DNA of 64,000 nt from Fasciola hepatica (taxonomy: Eukaryota > Platyhelminthes > Trematoda > Plagiorchiida > Fasciolidae), in NCBI GenBank assembly GCA_948099385.1, contig CANUEZ040000193.1, positions 5,468,501 to 5,532,500 of the forward strand, in the 5' to 3' direction. The number at the start of each line of letters is the position of its first letter. Within the stretch, counting starts at the first letter, position 1. The notes below the pieces were generated by a model. That model was not told where the DNA came from, did not search any database, and saw only the letters and a list, made by a program, of their open reading frames with translations. Made by a program: the position numbers and the translations under genes. Shown here in pieces: positions 38,346 through 50,151 of the stretch.

Positions 38346-38469
38346 ATCCGACTTGGCTAATCAAGTATGGCTTACCACTAGCAATGATTTACACTGGTCT
38401 ACTGGAGTAATTGTTGGTGAAAAAACTGCTCACACGGTACCTCGAGAATCGCAGGATGAGGAAATCTGA
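38346..38469 (+). CDS. Terminal exon with immediate AATAAA
   Basis: The strong acceptor TTTTCCGATTTCAG ends at 38345. The exon starts with one base completing a codon, then reads SDLANQVWLTTSNDLHWSTG, VIVGEKTAHTVPRES and DEEI before TGA at 38467-38469. AATAAA sits 4 nt after the stop (38474-38479), implying a very short 3' UTR. The peptide is hydrophilic and its family is unknown. The upstream exons are uncertain. It closes just 570 bp before the next signal-peptide exon. Confidence 0.42.
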
Positions 38470-38473
38470 TGAA

Positions 38474-38479
38474 AATAAA
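38474..38479 (+). terminator. Polyadenylation signal AATAAA
   Basis: Directly behind the 38467-38469 stop codon. Confidence 0.4.
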
Positions 38480-38494
38480 GAGTGATTGTTTTTT

Positions 38495-38731
38495 ATGTCC
38501 ATCAACGTTTTTGCCCAGCTATTCATTATTGTGCTCTGGGAATCCAACAGTGACTTATCTACGGAACATTTTTTCGCATTGGTACACGGCTCGAGTATTT
38601 TCGGTCGCACTTCTTTTATTCTTGTTGACAATAATATCTCCACAAATAATATCACCCAGCAGGTCCTTTCGTATTCTATACTTCCATTGCACCTCGATTT
38701 TTTGTCAAAGCGTTCTTATCGCTCTGCATGA
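38495..38731 (+). CDS. ATG frame with hydrophobic N-terminus, unknown
   Basis: The frame starts MSINVFAQLFIIVLWESNS, signal-peptide-like, and continues for 78 codons with an NNISTNNIT glycosylation-like patch. It lies between the 38346 terminal exon and the 39042 first exon. A competing + frame overlaps it and no splice signal supports it. Confidence 0.22.
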   Translation: MSINVFAQLFIIVLWESNSDLSTEHFFALVHGSSIFGRTSFILVDNNISTNNITQQVLSYSILPLHLDFLSKRSYRSA

Positions 38732-39041
38732 TAAGCGTTTAAAATTTTACAACAACCTAGAAATGTTTGCTACCTGAAGGCACTGGATATTCACACCCAT
38801 GAACGTCCACTTTGCATAATCATATTGCGGAGCACAAAACAACACGCAATAAAGTCATAATTGTTCTCGGTCAATCGTTGAAACAAAGAAACAGTGCATT
38901 TATTTTATCCCAGTACAACCTATACCCTGTGACTACAGGTTCACTCACGTGAACATGACTGAAAGTCTTGGGTACTATTTATTATGTGCCAAGGATTAAG
39001 AAACAATCGACTTACACATTTGTCTGAAGATAGTGTACAAA

Positions 39042-39146
39042 ATGAATGCTCTGCGGGCAGATCTTGCTTTTTTCCTCCTAATCCTACGAATTTCATTTGC
39101 ATATAAAACTATCCCAGACAAGGATGTCAAGATTGCCAAGAAGTGG
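39042..39146 (+). CDS. First exon of a secreted protein: signal peptide and mature N-terminus
   Basis: ATG at 39042 opens 35 codons: MNALRADLAFFLLILRISFA, a clear signal peptide, then YKTIPDKDVKIAKKW, ending in phase 0 at a perfect donor TGG|GTAAGT (39147). The intron side and, more weakly, the exon are echoed at 8720-9000, which shows this is a duplicated unit. The 4,271-bp tandem duplication begins 156 bp into the following intron. A plausible last exon lies at 42995-43258 within the duplicated DNA. The family is not recognised. Confidence 0.55.
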
Positions 39147-40781
39147 GTAAGTTATTCACATAATAAGCATTGTTTTTACATATGGTGCCACAGAATCATG
39201 GAGCATACTACATTGTTTACCTCAAGAAAATAAATACAATGAACACATGATGACCTTGGTGCAGTAGGAAAGCTCTTGCCCTTCGTATTAAATTGTTGGT
39301 TGCAGTTACCTAGAAAAACAACAATGTGTCCAAATTACATAAGAGTACTCAGTCTTGTGTTCACAAAAGTGTATTGTAAATCAAGTCACCTCTGAGACAA
39401 AACCGTAGGCTGATTTGCAGAAACAGTGACAGACGAGCCAATACAGTGGTTTTTCACAGTAATCCCATCAACTATTGACATTCTCGTGATCTAACCTGCA
39501 CAACCATGCACCTGGAATCTATGACAGCAAAGTTCTGAGAATTTACAACGATAATGCCATTTCAAATTTTGTAGTTGTTTTCACTTTCTTGTGTTGGACA
39601 TACTTGTAGATTATGTTTCAAATCGCAAATGTGTCTTCCTCGCGTAAAGTTTTAGGAAGCAAAATTATGGAAATCTTTTCATGCAAATATGTCTATTTTG
39701 TTGATTTATCAAATCAATTTGAGTTTATACAAAAATTGTGTATTTGAGAGTAAATGCATCTTTATAAGCGTCAAGTGAACATAAGTTGTGTAACGTGTGT
39801 AGTAAATTGCCAACATACACGAACGTACAAATTCCTGTAATATACATACGGCTTTTCGAACCACAATAGCAGTGGTTACAAAAATGAAATTTTATGACAA
39901 GTTACCGTAGGTGCCGACCGCTTAGACGAAGCATGCTATCGACGTAGATGTACCAACACTGTTATTTAAACAGTAAAAATGATAATTATATTTTTTGAAT
40001 TGTGAGCTTTTCATAAATCCTTGTACATCATCATCGTTATATTTATTAGATGAATTCAATTTCTATATTCGTAAGTTATATATTGTGCTTCTAAATCATC
40101 AAATATCTAAATAAACTGGGCTGGTTCGATGGCTCCGATGGCTAACCCCTTGTGGTCGTATCTGCGGCTAGTAATGATTGTGGACGCCGGCTCCACGATG
40201 AGGCATCACCTCACTGATGTTTTCCGATGATGGAATAGAAGGACGATTTCGGATTACTCGTCTCTTTGTGGATATTTGTATTCGTCCAGGACGGTGTTAC
40301 TGCGTCCTGCTTGCCTTTTTTCTACATGAATTTTATACGGGATTCACACTGATTTTATGGCTACCCTGAACGAAAAAAATTGTTAACCAGGCAACATGTC
40401 TGATTCGAGGAAAATGTAGTTGAACTGGAAGGGTTCCTGATTTTTACGGAAATGACAGACTGTTTGATTTACTCCATTGCTTTTGGTTATTCGGTTTGCT
40501 TCAATCTTGAGGTGATGGGTCAGTTTCCATTATAATCAATTTTGAACACTGATCGCGTTGTGTCTACATTTAAAAAGTGACACATAAATCCGCAAGTTTA
40601 TTTTACATCGCGCATAGAATAATCGGTCATCGTAAGTCCATTGGTGATTAATAGCAATTCAGTTTGCTGATACCTAGTTAATTTCTCAAAATATTTATTT
40701 TAATGGAAAAAGAAGCCCGGAAAATCAGAGCGGCCCAAATATGTAAAAAGGATTAGATATCTGGTAGAAATTCTTTTTTAG

Positions 40782-40976
40782 TTGAATACAAATCCGTTAG
40801 TCTGCGAACCCCAGTGTATTCCAAACCTACACTGCTTTGATAACAGCAACAACAGAAATCGTGATGGTCACTGCATCAAAGCCGTGCTAAAGACAAGAAC
40901 TACCAGGAAAACATTTGAGAACCAGCATTTGGGATTTGTAGCAACAGATCACATATCAGGCAAACCTACTCGTTAG
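40782..40976 (+). CDS. Candidate exon in duplication unit 1, cysteine-bearing
   Basis: A strong acceptor (GAAATTCTTTTTTAG) ends at 40781 and the frame opens at once in phase 0, matching the phase-0 donor of the 39042 exon. It reads NTNPLVCEPQCIPNLHC and NRDGHCIKAVLK, then stops at 40974-40976. C-x3-C-x5-C-x12-C spacing suggests a small disulphide-rich piece. The true exon may end earlier at an unseen donor. The identical copy is at 45053-45247. Confidence 0.35.
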   Translation: MNTNPLVCEPQCIPNLHCFDNSNNRNRDGHCIKAVLKTRTTRKTFENQHLGFVATDHISGKPTR

Positions 40977-41265
40977 AGGACCAATATTTCTTGGAGCAGC
41001 TTGGACTTGTAAAAAGAAAATGAATTAAAAAGTTGTTTAAGGGTGAGAAATTTCAAACTTTCTCCCGGTTAGCAACTTGATCTTTAAGAGATGGACGCTA
41101 GGTATGACCAATAATCAGCAGAAATATGAATCACGAGAGTCCTGGTACTTGGAAATGGGATTCAGAGTAATTTTATAGATCAAAGCGAGGATCGTTGCCT
41201 AGAGGTCGACCACTCAAGATCCTCCGAGGATCTATAAAACCTTGTTGGTACCAGTGGACAAATCA

Positions 41266-41345
41266 CCGAGCGGCTAAGGCAACAATCAAAGCGTCTGCTG
41301 CAGAATACCGGTACCTGTGTGAGAATCATATCCTGGAATAACAAG
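41266..41345 (+). repeat. tRNA-like (Leu/Ser-type A box) fragment
   Basis: ACCGAGCGGCTAAGGC (41265-41280) matches the D-arm of Leu/Ser tRNAs well. The T-arm side (about 41325) is poor, so this is a pseudo-tRNA or SINE head. Its copy is at 45537-45616. Confidence 0.3.
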
Positions 41346-41672
41346 GTGAGGCCGTTCTCCTTGTGGTATGAAAGGTAACGGGTTACTAACCACTGTAGCT
41401 AATTGAAGCTCAAATTGTGCAGCTGGAATATGCATGTTCATAGTGACATGACTAACTCCTTTTGATCTCGTACGAGAAGCATTAGACAAAGGGAAGTTCA
41501 TCACTGTCAACGTTATGGTTTACTTTAAAAAACTGAGTGGCCTGAGTGCATGGCCTACATTGTTGATGGTCAAGTCCAATTTGTGTTTCTCTTGTGTGGA
41601 AACCTTTGACGGCGTCTTAGCTGATCTCAGCAGGGAAGCCTCGTTATTGACACCGATTTTTGGATTGCATGT

Positions 41673-41879
41673 TTGCGGCCGCATAAAGCTAGATATGAGC
41701 TATATGAGGTTTGCGAGGAAGAACGTGAACAGCATTTACGGAAACCACTAGATATTACTGAGCCAGTGAAGCACACCGATTCCTGTGTGAGCACGAATGC
41801 AGAGGCTGAAGGCGATTGTTTGGGAATCAGAATTCAGGGCGGAAAATGTTCCAGGCTCCTAAATTTTATAGTATTCTAA
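41673..41879 (+). CDS. Coding-like frame in unit 1 (copy at 45944-46150)
   Basis: The frame reads ARYELYEVCEEEREQHLRK, then KHTDSCVSTNAEAEGDCLG and GGKCSRLL, acidic and with four cysteines. An acceptor-like CATAAAG precedes it near 41688. No donor is obvious. The overlapping frame 41816-42067 is strongly hydrophobic. It may be an exon of the same secreted gene; the evidence is composition only. Confidence 0.25.
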   Translation: MRPHKARYELYEVCEEEREQHLRKPLDITEPVKHTDSCVSTNAEAEGDCLGIRIQGGKCSRLLNFIVF

Positions 41880-42994
41880 TCGTTGCTTTCTACCCTATTC
41901 ACTATCTGATTATTCCTCTGCTACTACCCATCGATGCATATACACTCGTATTTACCCAGTTTCCAAGTAACTTGTTTATATCAGAAGCCTTTCCCAAGCT
42001 AGTAGTAGTTTCATGTATCAAAAGACCACGCATTCTTCTGCATACCTTGCTCATTCTGTATGTGTGAGATAGATGGCATGTACAGAACAGCAATTCTATT
42101 CAACTGACTATTGTCTTCTTGAACAGAATTTCCCAATAATTTGACTGCCATATTTATTATATGGATTGGAGACGATTGAGTCATTGCTCATAGATTACTG
42201 CTGGTTTTGTATAAAGTTTCACGTAGGTGTGTGGTGGGAACCCGGAATTCTGTGAATCATCTTTGTAAATAAGCGAATGCGACAAGTGATATGATATGAA
42301 CCACGTGAAAGTGAAGTGTGCCTGAGAAGACAAGTACAACGCAACGTGTATGATTGAAGTCTGTTCCCAGTATACTGTAGGGGCTTTCCTGTGACTGATC
42401 ATTCAAGCTCACTATGTAGGAGGCATTCACGGTAAGCTGAATTCAGAAAAATGCCTCAAGAAATAGATCAATATTATGTTCATGCACGGTCTAGCGTTTA
42501 CAGTTCATGAACCTAATCCAAGTAATTATTGTTCGCGAATAGAACCTTACCTTTAGCAGCGCCAGAGGTCATAGGAAATACGCCAAAATGCAATTTTTTA
42601 ACGCACAATAACTATGAGATATGGGCCAAATAATTTTGTATTGTACCCGGCGGTACGTGAAATCAAACATCGAAGAACATTCTTAACGTAAAGGATAGGT
42701 TCCTCTCCTGAGAAACGAATTAACTTACACTGTTCAAATAACTCTATTTCTCAGTTGATTATAACGATTGAACTCCAAAGTTTCTCTGGGTTATTTAAGA
42801 TCACAGTCTGTCTGTAATTTTACACATTACAGATATTGTGTTATACGTGACACCCAAATATGTACTGATGTACTCGTAAAGGTATGATTTTGCGATGTTC
42901 AAAACTCGTAAACATTTGGGATATCGAAGTTGTTTGGCTGAATGATTGAATGAAGTTAGTAGTATTTAAAGACTACGAGGCTGGCAAACTTTAG

Positions 42995-43258
42995 ATTATA
43001 AAGCGTCTTGGTTTGATGTACCCCATAAATCCTCGAATTCCAGATGCTTATCACACACTAAATAAAAGTGTTCTCAGATTCGATCGCGAGGAGCATTTGG
43101 GTGATTATCTTATAGAGGGAGAATTAGATGAACTGCTTTATGTTACAAAACTCAGAATGATGGCAATCGCGGGAGATTTTTCGATAAATAACAGTTGTGT
43201 TCAACATTTTCGTAGAATAGTGAAAAGGGAATGCATGTATTATCCTGACACTTTGTAG
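42995..43258 (+). CDS. Candidate terminal exon in unit 1
   Basis: After GGCAAACTTTAG (ending 42994) a frame runs 87 codons to TAG at 43256-43258. It reads IIKRLGLMYPINPRIPDAYH, FDREEHLGDYLIEGELDELL, and INNSCVQHFRRIVKRECMYY. It is charged, helix-prone and has two cysteines. AATAAA lies about 300 nt downstream (near 43559). With the 39042 signal-peptide exon it could form a small secreted protein, probably with intermediate exons. The family is unknown. The identical copy in unit 2 means the transcript could choose between two last exons. Confidence 0.42.
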   Translation: MIKRLGLMYPINPRIPDAYHTLNKSVLRFDREEHLGDYLIEGELDELLYVTKLRMMAIAGDFSINNSCVQHFRRIVKRECMYYPDTL

Positions 43259-45052
43259 AATGTCTCAAGCAGAACAAGATGTATATTTTTAGTGAATTGT
43301 GTGATGCAATCCTGGAAACCTACGAACTTTGTTTGGAATATGAGTAGATCGGAGACCCAGAAAATCATCACATGATATAAAATGAGTTACGTGAAAATGT
43401 TGCTTGCTTGGAACAATAGGTTTAAGGCAACTTGTGTGACTGACGTCCATTTGCAGCAAACAAAATTGGCTTTCCAGGGACAGTTCTTTTAGACTTCCCG
43501 TGTACGCGACATTCGAGGCAAACATGCGAAGAAATTAGCAGTTTGATTCCGAAAAACGAAATAAAAAATAGATCAGTTACCTAGAAAAACAACAATGTGT
43601 CCAAATTACATTAGAGTACTCAGTCTTGTTTTCACAAAAGTGTATTGTAAATCAAGTCACCTCTGAGACAAAACCGTAGGCTGATTTGCAGAAACCGTGA
43701 CAGACGAGCCAATACAGTGGTTTTTCACAGTAATCCCATCAACTATTGACATTCTCGTGATCTAACCTGCACAACCATGCACCTGGAATCTATGACAGCA
43801 AAGTTCTGAGAATTTACAACGATAATGCCATTTCAAATTTTGTAGTTGTTTTCACTTTCTTGTGTTGGACATACTTGTAGATTATGTTTCAAATCGCAAA
43901 TGTGTCTTCCTCGCGTAAAGTTTTAGGAAGCAAAATTATGGAAATCTTTTCATGCAAATATGTCTATTTTGTTGATTTATCAAATCAATTTGAGTTTATA
44001 CAAAAATTGTGTATTTGAGAGTAAATGCATCTTTATAAGCGTCAAGTGAACATAAGTTGTGTAACGTGTGTAGTAAATTGCCAACATACACGAACGTACA
44101 AATTCCTGTAATATACATACGGCTTTTCGAACCACAATAGCAGTGGTTACAAAAATGAAATTTTATGACAAGTTACCGTAGGTGCCGACCGCTTAGACGA
44201 AGCATGCTATCGACGTAGATGTACCAACACTGTTATTTAAACAGTAAAAATGATAATTATATTTTTTGAATTGTGAGCTTTTCATAAATCCTTGTACATC
44301 ATCATCGTTATATTTATTAGATGAATTCAATTTCTATATTCGTAAGTTATATATTGTGCTTCTAAATCATCAAATATCTAAATAAACTGGGCTGGTTCGA
44401 TGGCTCCGATGGCTAACCCCTTGTGGTCGTATCTGCGGCTAGTAATGATTGTGGACGCCGGCTCCACGATGAGGCATCACCTCACTGATGTTTTCCGATG
44501 ATGGAATAGAAGGACGATTTCGGATTACTCGTCTCTTTGTGGATATTTGTATTCGTCCAGGACGGTGTTACTGCGTCCTGCTTGCCTTTTTTCTACATGA
44601 ATTTTATACGGGATTCACACTGATTTTATGGCTACCCTGAACGAAAAAAATTGTTAACCAGGCAACATGTCTGATTCGAGGAAAATGTAGTTGAACTGGA
44701 AGGGTTCCTGATTTTTACGGAAATGACAGACTGTTTGATTTACTCCATTGCTTTTGGTTATTCGGTTTGCTTCAATCTTGAGGTGATGGGTCAGTTTCCA
44801 TTATAATCAATTTTGAACACTGATCGCGTTGTGTCTACATTTAAAAAGTGACACATAAATCCGCAAGTTTATTTTACATCGCGCATAGAATAATCGGTCA
44901 TCGTAAGTCCATTGGTGATTAATAGCAATTCAGTTTGCTGATACCTAGTTAATTTCTCAAAATATTTATTTTAATGGAAAAAGAAGCCCGGAAAATCAGA
45001 GCGGCCCAAATATGTAAAAAGGATTAGATATCTGGTAGAAATTCTTTTTTAG

Positions 45053-45247
45053 TTGAATACAAATCCGTTAGTCTGCGAACCCCAGTGTATTCCAAACCTA
45101 CACTGCTTTGATAACAGCAACAACAGAAATCGTGATGGTCACTGCATCAAAGCCGTGCTAAAGACAAGAACTACCAGGAAAACATTTGAGAACCAGCATT
45201 TGGGATTTGTAGCAACAGATCACATATCAGGCAAACCTACTCGTTAG
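45053..45247 (+). CDS. Duplicate of the 40782 candidate exon
   Basis: Unit-2 copy with the same frame and acceptor. The peptide is unchanged. Confidence 0.33.
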   Translation: MNTNPLVCEPQCIPNLHCFDNSNNRNRDGHCIKAVLKTRTTRKTFENQHLGFVATDHISGKPTR

Positions 45248-47265
45248 AGGACCAATATTTCTTGGAGCAGCTTGGACTTGTAAAAAGAAAATGAATTAAA
45301 AAAGTGTTTAAGGGTGAGAAATTTCAAACTTTCTCCCGGTTAGCAACTTGATCTTTAAGAGATGGACGCTAGGTATGACCAATAATCAGCAGAAATATGA
45401 ATCACGAGAGTCCTGGTACTTGGAAATGGGATTCAGAGTAATTTTATAGATCAAAGCGAGGATCGTTGCCTAGAGGTCGACCACTCAAGATCCTCCGAGG
45501 ATCTATAAAACCTTGTTGGTACCAGTGGACAAATCACCGAGCGGCTAAGGCAACAATCAAAGCGTCTGCTGCAGAATACCGGTACCTGTGTGAGAATCAT
45601 ATCCTGGAATAACAAGGTGAGGCCGTTCTCCTTGTGGTATGAAAGGTAACGGGTTACTAACCACTGTAGCTAATTGAAGCTCAAATTGTGCAGCTGGAAT
45701 ATGCATGTTCATAGTGACATGACTAACTCCTTTTGATCTCGTACGAGAAGCATTAGACAAAGGGAAGTTCATCACTGTCAACGTTATGGTTTACTTTAAA
45801 AAACTGAGTGGCCTGAGTGCATGGCCTACATTGTTGATGGTCAAGTCCAATTTGTGTTTCTCTTGTGTGGAAACCTTTGACGGCGTCTTAGCTGATCTCA
45901 GCAGGGAAGCCTCGTTATTGACACCGATTTTTGGATTGCATGTTTGCGGCCGCATAAAGCTAGATATGAGCTATATGAGGTTTGCGAGGAAGAACGTGAA
46001 CAGCATTTACGGAAACCACTAGATATTACTGAGCCAGTGAAGCACACCGATTCCTGTGTGAGCACGAATGCAGAGGCTGAAGGCGATTGTTTGGGAATCA
46101 GAATTCAGGGCGGAAAATGTTCCAGGCTCCTAAATTTTATAGTATTCTAATCGTTGCTTTCTACCCTATTCACTATCTGATTATTCCTCTGCTACTACCC
46201 ATCGATGCATATACACTCGTATTTACCCAGTTTCCAAGTAACTTGTTTATATCAGAAGCCTTTCCCAAGCTAGTAGTAGTTTCATGTATCAAAAGACCAC
46301 GCATTCTTCTGCATACCTTGCTCATTCTGTATGTGTGAGATAGATGGCATGTACAGAACAGCAATTCTATTCAACTGACTATTGTCTTCTTGAACAGAAT
46401 TTCCCAATAATTTGACTGCCATATTTATTATATGGATTGGAGACGATTGAGTCATTGCTCATAGATTACTGCTGGTTTTGTATAAAGTTTCACGTAGGTG
46501 TGTGGTGGGAACCCGGAATTCTGTGAATCATCTTTGTAAATAAGCGAATGCGACAAGTGATATGATATGAACCACGTGAAAGTGAAGTGTGCCTGAGAAG
46601 ACAAGTACAACGCAACGTGTATGATTGAAGTCTGTTCCCAGTATACTGTAGGGGCTTTCCTGTGACTGATCATTCAAGCTCACTATGTAGGAGGCATTCA
46701 CGGTAAGCTGAATTCAGAAAAATGCCTCAAGAAATAGATCAATATTATGTTCATGCACGGTCTAGCGTTTACAGTTCATGAACCTAATCCAAGTAATTAT
46801 TGTTCGCGAATAGAACCTTACCTTTAGCAGCGCCAGAGGTCATAGGAAATACGCCAAAATGCAATTTTTTAACGCACAATAACTATGAGATATGGGCCAA
46901 ATAATTTTGTATTGTACCCGGCGGTACGTGAAATCAAACATCGAAGAACATTCTTAACGTAAAGGATAGGTTCCTCTCCTGAGAAACGAATTAACTTACA
47001 CTGTTCAAATAACTCTATTTCTCAGTTGATTATAACGATTGAACTCCAAAGTTTCTCTGGGTTATTTAAGATCACAGTCTGTCTGTAATTTTACACATTA
47101 CAGATATTGTGTTATACGTGACACCCAAATATGTACTGATGTACTCGTAAAGGTATGATTTTGCGATGTTCAAAACTCGTAAACATTTGGGATATCGAAG
47201 TCGTTTGGCTGAATGATTGAATGAAGTTAGTAGTATTTAAAGACTACGAGGCTGGCAAACTTTAG

Positions 47266-47529
47266 ATTATAAAGCGTCTTGGTTTGATGTACCCCATAAA
47301 TCCTCGAATTCCAGATGCTTATCACACACTAAATAAAAGTGTTCTCAGATTCGATCGCGAGGAGCATTTGGGTGATTATCTTATAGAGGGAGAATTAGAT
47401 GAACTGCTTTATGTTACAAAACTCAGAATGATGGCAATCGCGGGAGATTTTTCGATAAATAACAGTTGTGTTCAACATTTTCGTAGAATAGTGAAAAGGG
47501 AATGCATGTATTATCCTGACACTTTGTAG
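47266..47529 (+). CDS. Duplicate of the 42995 terminal exon (unit 2)
   Basis: Same acceptor, frame and stop shifted by 4,271 bp, with AATAAA near 47830. There is no signal-peptide exon in front of this copy inside the duplicated DNA. It can be used only as an alternative last exon of the same gene or it is unused. Confidence 0.4.
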   Translation: MIKRLGLMYPINPRIPDAYHTLNKSVLRFDREEHLGDYLIEGELDELLYVTKLRMMAIAGDFSINNSCVQHFRRIVKRECMYYPDTL

Positions 47530-47861
47530 AATGTCTCAAGCAGAACAAGATGTATATTTTTAGTGAATTGTGTGATGCAATCCTGGAAACCTACGAACTT
47601 TGTTTGGAATATGAGTAGATCGGAGACCCAGAAAATCATCACATGATATAAAATGAGTTACGTGAAAATGTTGCTTGCTTGGAACAATAGGTTTAAGGCA
47701 ACTTGTGTGACTGACGTCCATTTGCAGCAAACAAAATTGGCTTTCCAGGGACAGTTCTTTTAGACTTCCCGTGTACGCGACATTCGAGGCAAACATGCGA
47801 AGAAATTAGCAGTTTGATTCCGAAAAACGAAATAAAAAATAGATCAGTATCGAGTTCGTTT

Positions 47862-47995
47862 ATGGTCATAGGGCATATAGTTCAGAAACCGAATGCAGTG
47901 AATTTAGCTTTGAGAATAGCACGAAAACTCCAAAAACACCAGAGATCGTATGGAATGTGCCAAAGTGTATTCCTTCAAAAAGAAGTAATACTGTG
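47862..47995 (+). CDS. Candidate exon just beyond the duplication
   Basis: An ATG frame reads MVIGHIVQKPNAVNLALRIA and later YGMCQSVFLQKEVIL, ending at CTGTG|GTAATG. It is unique sequence starting 14 bp after the duplication end. It is basic and helical, of unknown family. Confidence 0.28.
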
Positions 47996-47999
47996 GTAA

Positions 48000-49600
48000 T
48001 GCTCCAATATTTTGGTACAAACAAACTGAAGCCGGCAGCCAAGTTTCATTCTGAAAATGTTCACTGATACCACATTGATACACGTCAGGATAATGACCTT
48101 AAATAATCCCAGTAAACACTAGATAAGCTTGGTCAAAGAAATGTATGCTATTATACGTGTACGGGACATATATATGAAAGAACAATTCGTCGGTAGGTTT
48201 TTTCCCGATTATCTGTAAATCTGAAGGATATATAGAGATTGGCATCCTTATTGAAAACGAAGCAGTTTACTCGGAATCAAGGGACCTGAATTGCGGTTAG
48301 GATCATCAATTATCCCATCATTCTGGAAGGCTCAAACCACCCGTAACTATTCACTAATGAATTTTGTGATTTCAAGCTGTTCCGTTTTGGAAGGCTATCT
48401 ACTCATGCTTTCCCTGCGTGAAAATGCACTGTTCACAGAGGAGAGGTAAGGAAAATGTGAACATAAATTAGAGGAAAATTATCTAATGCGTGGAGTACCG
48501 ATGATTGCATGCTTTCTCGATCAAGTCGTGTGCATGCGTCTATCCGTATCTGCGGTAATCGGAGCTTGTCGCGGGTAAACTGATGGATGATATGCACTCG
48601 TTTTGACAAGTACTTCGGGCCACCTGCATAATCGTTTTAACTGTAATGACATCATCAGCCCAGGAAGTATGTAGTCAGTTATCTTGGACAAAAGTTGCAA
48701 TTAAGGAACGCAAGAAAGAAGAAGGATACATACCCCCAACTAGACAGTCTTCGGGATGTCATAGCATGACTCAGCGGCCGAGGATACAGCATTGACTACG
48801 AAAAGACGAAAATCATCCAACTCCATTTGGAAACTTACACTAAGATCGTGCTTGCCGAGGCTCTGGCAGTTAGCTCCCAACTCACAGGCGGCCCCTAAAT
48901 GACATCCTGGAGGAAATGAATATACCAAATTCCACTTCAAAAATAGACCTCGTCATTACCCACATTTTTATTGAGATCGGGTAGGACTAGACTTCAAACA
49001 ATCCTATTTACAAACAGTTTAATTTACGGTCACCTAAATAGTTTACCGATAAGATGACTTTTCGGTTTTATTTCATTGCGAAACTCCCTTCAGAAAAGTA
49101 GTGACCTAAATATAAACCATTTATAGTGTTCTCACTGGAATTACCTTGATATTGACGGCGACTTTCCTTGTTCACCAGGCCACACGATACGCCTTTGTTT
49201 TTAGTAAACACAAAACGTATGTTGGTCCCAGTGTTTGAAATATATGCCTAAACTTACCTTTGTCTTGTGGAATGGTACGCTTGTACACTGCAAGTTCGCC
49301 TCACCGGAAAATATTTTTTTTTAAATGACCTCAAATTTGTATGTATGAAAGTTAGCTGACGGTGTTCAAATGATCATCCTCGGGAATTTCTGACGTTGAT
49401 AGCCGTGGTCAGATACCTGCAGTTACTGATCGCGCCAACCCCACTAGCTTTAATTGACTTTGGGTCTATTCTACCGCTATTGCACATTGTCGTATAGTAA
49501 ATAGAAAACGAAGTATTCGATGAATGATTTTTTTGCTAGCCGGGAATCTCATACACACGTTCCAAGTTCTCGTGAATTTCACAGTTTAGCAGTGGATTAT
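48000..49600. other. No supportable gene
   Basis: Only frames of chance length. No repeat or splice-supported exon was recognised. Confidence 0.4.
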
Positions 49601-49621
49601 TGAAGTTAGGAGCAAGTCACA

Positions 49622-49819
49622 ATGTCTGAAATTTTCAAACCTTCAAAATATGATCACTATCCAGTGCACTATACACTGTGGATTGGGTTTACGCGTCGGC
49701 ATTGTATTCGCGCTCTACCATTCTGCAAACATAATCAATGCATCTCAGCAACAATTCGTCCAGGTTTTTTATTTTTTTTGATAACGGAATCTGCATATGT
49801 GTCGAAAGTTACTTATTGA
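49622..49819 (+). CDS. Candidate exon upstream of the conserved 50.15 kb exon
   Basis: The frame reads MSEIFKPSKYDHYPVHYTLW, then LPFCKHNQCIS and RPGFLFFLITESAY. The C-x4-C followed by G-x-L-x-F is reminiscent of the first half of ML domains (C-x3-PC-x-x-x-x-G). This is a loose pattern, and the frame is lost near 49819. It may be the upstream exon of the 50152 frame. Confidence 0.25.
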   Translation: MSEIFKPSKYDHYPVHYTLWIGFTRRHCIRALPFCKHNQCISATIRPGFLFFLITESAYVSKVTY

Positions 49820-50151
49820 AAGTCTCTCACCAGTTTAGCCATACACACTCAGCTACAACTGGTCACGTTAGTCACCTTATTCAAATCAGTTCGATATTTG
49901 GAGAAATAAAATCAACCTGAATCAACGTTTACAGTATCTGAAATCCTTCAAGCCCAGCTGATGGGTACTGGTTCGTCATTACATCGGTTCGATAGCTTTC
50001 CTTGAACACATGAATCCGACCCAGGAGAAAAACACTGAAGAAACCGACACTCAATAAGAACGAATAAAGTCGAGGCTCCTTCCAGCAAAGCTCCAACCTA
50101 TTTACTATATTTGATTCCGAAGGATCTATCAAGCTAGGTGAGGTTTGCTGA

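Larger units (their letters stand above)
39303..43573. repeat. 4,271-bp tandem duplication, unit 1
   Basis: Unit 1 of a direct, head-to-tail duplication. Every base position in unit 1 maps to position plus 4,271 in unit 2, with only about six differences noticed by eye: one each near 39345, 39359, 39426 and 42930, and two near 41031-41032. The junctions share CAGT (39303, 43574, 47845). The unit contains candidate exons at 40782, 41673 and 42995, a GC-richer patch with a B-box-like GGTTCGATGG (40128-40350), and a tRNA-like A-box tract (41266-41280). Confidence 0.95.
43574..47848. repeat. 4,271-bp tandem duplication, unit 2
   Basis: Second copy, with identity well above 99 percent to unit 1. 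It ends at the shared CAGT (47845-47848), after which the sequence is unique. It carries second copies of the candidate exons but not the signal-peptide exon at 39042. Confidence 0.95.

Noticed and set aside
40230..40260. CTGATG followed by a later GAAGGACGA, recalling the hammerhead ribozymes of schistosome satellite DNA
   Set aside because: The core needs CTGANGA and a GAAA at fixed spacing. Here CTGATGT breaks the core and no paired stems are evident.
41286..41510. 74-codon minus-strand frame in the tandem unit (and its copy)
   Set aside because: Protein-like but overlaps tRNA-like sequence, has no splice signals, and its duplication is only due to the 4,271-bp repeat.
41816..42067. Hydrophobic frame containing LLLPIDAYTLVF as another family member
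   Set aside because: It has LLLPI and YTLV but lacks the 10-residue spacing of the other exons and overlaps a better acidic frame.
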